DNA from: Candidatus Solirubrobacter pratensis
Lineage (GTDB): Bacteria; Actinomycetota; Thermoleophilia; Solirubrobacterales; Solirubrobacteraceae
Length of the DNA stretch: 64,000 nt
Reading direction: 5' to 3'
Assembly: GCF_000425945.1 (NCBI RefSeq)
Contig: NZ_KE384480.1
Span: forward strand, 652,599 to 716,598
A program made the position numbers and the translations under genes. Below are positions 62,329 to 64,000 of the stretch, piece after piece (the first letter of the stretch is position 1; the number at the start of each line of letters is the position of its first letter). The notes under the pieces are model-generated. The model was not told where the DNA came from. It did no database searches and saw only the letters and a program-made list of their open reading frames with translations.

Positions 62329-62368
62329 TGCTCCGACCAGTTGGAACGGGCTGACAAGGAGTCGAGAG

Positions 62369-63073
62369 ATGGCCGCCGCGGGCGCCCTCGAGTCGGCAGG
62401 GATGCGACAGCGAGACGTCCTCGTGATCGAGGACGAGCCGAAGATGGCGATGATCCTCGATCGCGCGCTCGGCACCGCGGGGTTCCACGTCACGGTGGCC
62501 GACACCGGTCAGGACGGTCTCGACGCACTCGGCGACGGCGGCTACGCGCTCGCGATCCTGGACCTGCTGCTCCCGGACGTCGACGGCCTCGCCGTGCTGG
62601 CCAAGGCGCGCTCGATCGCGCCCGACACGCCTGTGCTGATCCTGTCGGCCGTGTCCGACGTCCGCTCGAAGGTCGTCTGCCTCGACCTCGGCGCCTGCGA
62701 CTACGTCGCCAAGCCGTGCGAGCTCGCCGAGCTCGTCGCGCGCGTCCGGCTGCGCGTCCGCCGCGCCGGCGTCCCGAGCCGCCACCAGCTGCGGCGAGGG
62801 CCGGTCGCGCTGGATCTCCAGCGCCGGCGGGTGCGCCGCGACGACGGCAACCCGATCGCGCTCACGACCCGCGAGTTCGTGCTCCTCGAGTACCTGATGG
62901 AGCGCGCCGGCGAGACGTGCTCGCGCGAGGACCTGCTCGAGCACGTGTGGGGCTACACGTTCGACCCGGGGACCAACGTCGTCGACGTGTGCGTCGGGCG
63001 CGTGCGCCACAAGCTCGGAGACGGCTGCCTGGTGACGGTGCGGAATGTCGGGTACTGCTTCGCGGCTGCGTAG
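62369..63073 (+). CDS. OmpR/PhoB family response regulator
   Basis: A 234-residue regulator. Receiver domain (about 15-130) with the acidic pair in VLVIEDEPKMA, the phosphorylated D65 in AILDLLLPDVDG, the T/S switch in LILSAVSD and the lysine in YVAKPCELAEL. Winged-helix output (about 140-234) with ITLTTREFVLLEYLM-type recognition (here IALTTREFVLLEYLMERAG), SREDLLEHVWGY and VVDVCVGRVRHKL. ATG 62369 has AAGGAG 8 nt upstream; ATG 62402 is a shorter alternative. It overlaps the kinase start by 29 bp, so both are one operon. Confidence 0.95.
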   Translation: MAAAGALESAGMRQRDVLVIEDEPKMAMILDRALGTAGFHVTVADTGQDGLDALGDGGYALAILDLLLPDVDGLAVLAKARSIAPDTPVLILSAVSDVRSKVVCLDLGACDYVAKPCELAELVARVRLRVRRAGVPSRHQLRRGPVALDLQRRRVRRDDGNPIALTTREFVLLEYLMERAGETCSREDLLEHVWGYTFDPGTNVVDVCVGRVRHKLGDGCLVTVRNVGYCFAAA

Positions 63074-64000
63074 CCACCGGCTGGAGGTCGCGTGGGGCGC
63101 CTTCGCGACCGCGAACTTCGCCGTCCTCGTCTGGCTGTTCAACTACCAGACCGTCCCGTTCCACTTCGTCTGGGTCAGCCTGACGCTGCTCTATGGCGCG
63201 CGCGTCTGGGGACCCAAGGTGACGCTGCTGGTGCTCTCGTGCGTCTGCCTCGCGAGCACGCTGACGCTCGGGTACGCGGTCTACAACGGCGGCACGTCGA
63301 TCGACGAGCTGACCGAGATCCCGCTGATGAGCGCGATGTTCCTCGCCACGGTCTGGTACGCCCGCCGCCGCGAGTCCGCGCTCGGCGCGGCCGGGCGCGC
63401 CGCCGAGCGCGAGCGCGACTTCGTCCGCGACGCCTCGCATCAGCTCAAGACGCCGATCGCGGTGGCGCGGGGCCTCGCCGAGCTGTTGCGCGACACGGAG
63501 GGGGCGCCCGACCGTCGTCTGGACCTCGCCGACCTCGTGGACGAGCTGGACCGCCTCGGCAGCGTCGCCGAGCAAATGCTGCTGCTCGAGGTCGCCGAGC
63601 AGCCGAACAGCCTCATCTCGCAGGACGTCGACGTGGAGGATCTCGTCGTCTCGGCGGTCCGGCGCTGGAGCTACGGCGCGTCGCGCTCATGGCGGATCGC
63701 GGTGCAGGCCGAGGGCACGATCGCCGGCGACCGCCAGCGGCTGGACTCGGCGCTCGACTCCATCCTCGAGAACGCGGTGCAGGCCACGTACGAGCGCGAC
63801 GCGATCGATGTCGCGACGACCATCGTGGGCAAGGACGTCGTCGTGCGCGTGACCGACACCGGCTGCGGCATCCCGCCGGCGCTGCTCCCGCGCGTGTTCG
63901 ACCGCTTCACGCGCGGCGACGTCCGCAAGGAGGGGACCGGCCTCGGGCTGGCGATCGCCCGCGCGATCATCGAGGCGCACGGCGGGAAGGTCGCCGCCTA
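63045..64000 (+). CDS. Sensor histidine kinase (runs off the window)
   Basis: ATG 63045 opens a frame with no stop to 64000 (at least 318 residues). Residues 14-105 carry about three membrane segments (FATANFAVLVWLF, FVWVSLTLLYG, VTLLVLSCVCLAS) with little outside the membrane. The HisKA domain follows with H132 in DFVRDASHQLKTPIAVARGLAELL, then HATPase_c with the N box SILENAVQAT, G1 VTDTGCGIPP and G2 GTGLGLAIARAIIEAHGG at the window edge. It would phosphorylate the response regulator it overlaps. Signal unknown. Only the last few residues are missing. Confidence 0.93.
   Translation, partial: MSGTASRLRSHRLEVAWGAFATANFAVLVWLFNYQTVPFHFVWVSLTLLYGARVWGPKVTLLVLSCVCLASTLTLGYAVYNGGTSIDELTEIPLMSAMFLATVWYARRRESALGAAGRAAERERDFVRDASHQLKTPIAVARGLAELLRDTEGAPDRRLDLADLVDELDRLGSVAEQMLLLEVAEQPNSLISQDVDVEDLVVSAVRRWSYGASRSWRIAVQAEGTIAGDRQRLDSALDSILENAVQATYERDAIDVATTIVGKDVVVRVTDTGCGIPPALLPRVFDRFTRGDVRKEGTGLGLAIARAIIEAHGGKVAA

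Overview
The window is about 64 kb of very GC-rich DNA, densely packed and mostly co-directional, with many GTG starts and frequent 4-bp gene overlaps. Division genes without ftsA, a meso-DAP type MurE (DNPR motif), a CtpH/CtpI-like giant P-type ATPase, and several secreted Ig-like, ASST-like and beta-propeller proteins point to an actinobacterium. My best guess is the Thermoleophilia/Solirubrobacterales. This is inferred from gene content; there is no rRNA gene. I found no tRNA or rRNA gene, CRISPR array, integrase or transposase.

Layout. 1-26256 is a division and cell wall (dcw) cluster broken by inserted blocks: mraZ(end)-rsmH-ftsL-ftsI | TetR-aidB, GNAT | murE-murF-mraY | alkyltransferase-like, secreted Ig-like | ftsW-murG | glpF-dhaK-dhaL-ptsI, dhaM-HPr, iclR, small ORF, recQ | murC-ftsQ-ftsZ. 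murD, murB, ddl and ftsA are not in the window. 26314-33513 holds a GGDEF/HD-GYP protein, a DapB-like reductase and gcvT-gcvH-gcvPA-gcvPB. 33516-42099 holds two tiny ORFs and a 1589-residue P-type ATPase, a DUF2255 protein and a secreted M14-type peptidase. 42166-48452 holds trpS, scpA-scpB, a TerC family gene behind a manganese riboswitch, an ASST-like secreted protein and rlmN. 48474-58549 holds rluB and a split aromatic amino acid block (aroH-hisC, then aroF-tyrA-aroA) interrupted by a beta-propeller protein and a LAL regulator. 58563-64000 holds a cupin, a class V aminotransferase, a MocR regulator with a divergent flavin-binding protein, and a two-component system whose kinase runs off the end.

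How the genes work together. MurE/MurF/MraY/MurG/MurC make and lipid-link the peptidoglycan precursor, FtsW/FtsI polymerise and crosslink it at the septum organised by FtsZ/FtsQ/FtsL, and the DapB-like protein may supply diaminopimelate. The dihydroxyacetone block is a complete PTS relay (EI, HPr, DhaM, DhaL, DhaK) with a glycerol channel. It appears to be governed by the IclR protein through two copies of one operator.

The most interesting signals are regulatory. (1) A 26-codon leader ORF ending in Tyr-Ser-Tyr-Arg-Thr-Trp-Arg-Phe-Ile precedes aroF, and its Tyr codons are a perfect 9-nt complement of the aroF Shine-Dalgarno region, suggesting translational attenuation by aromatic amino acids. 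(2) A yybP-ykoY-type Mn2+ aptamer precedes the TerC gene, and its P1 3' strand can instead pair with the ribosome binding site. (3) A shared IclR palindrome lies before glpF and between dhaM and iclR. (4) HPr lies +1 out of frame behind DhaM, joined by a linker-like stretch.
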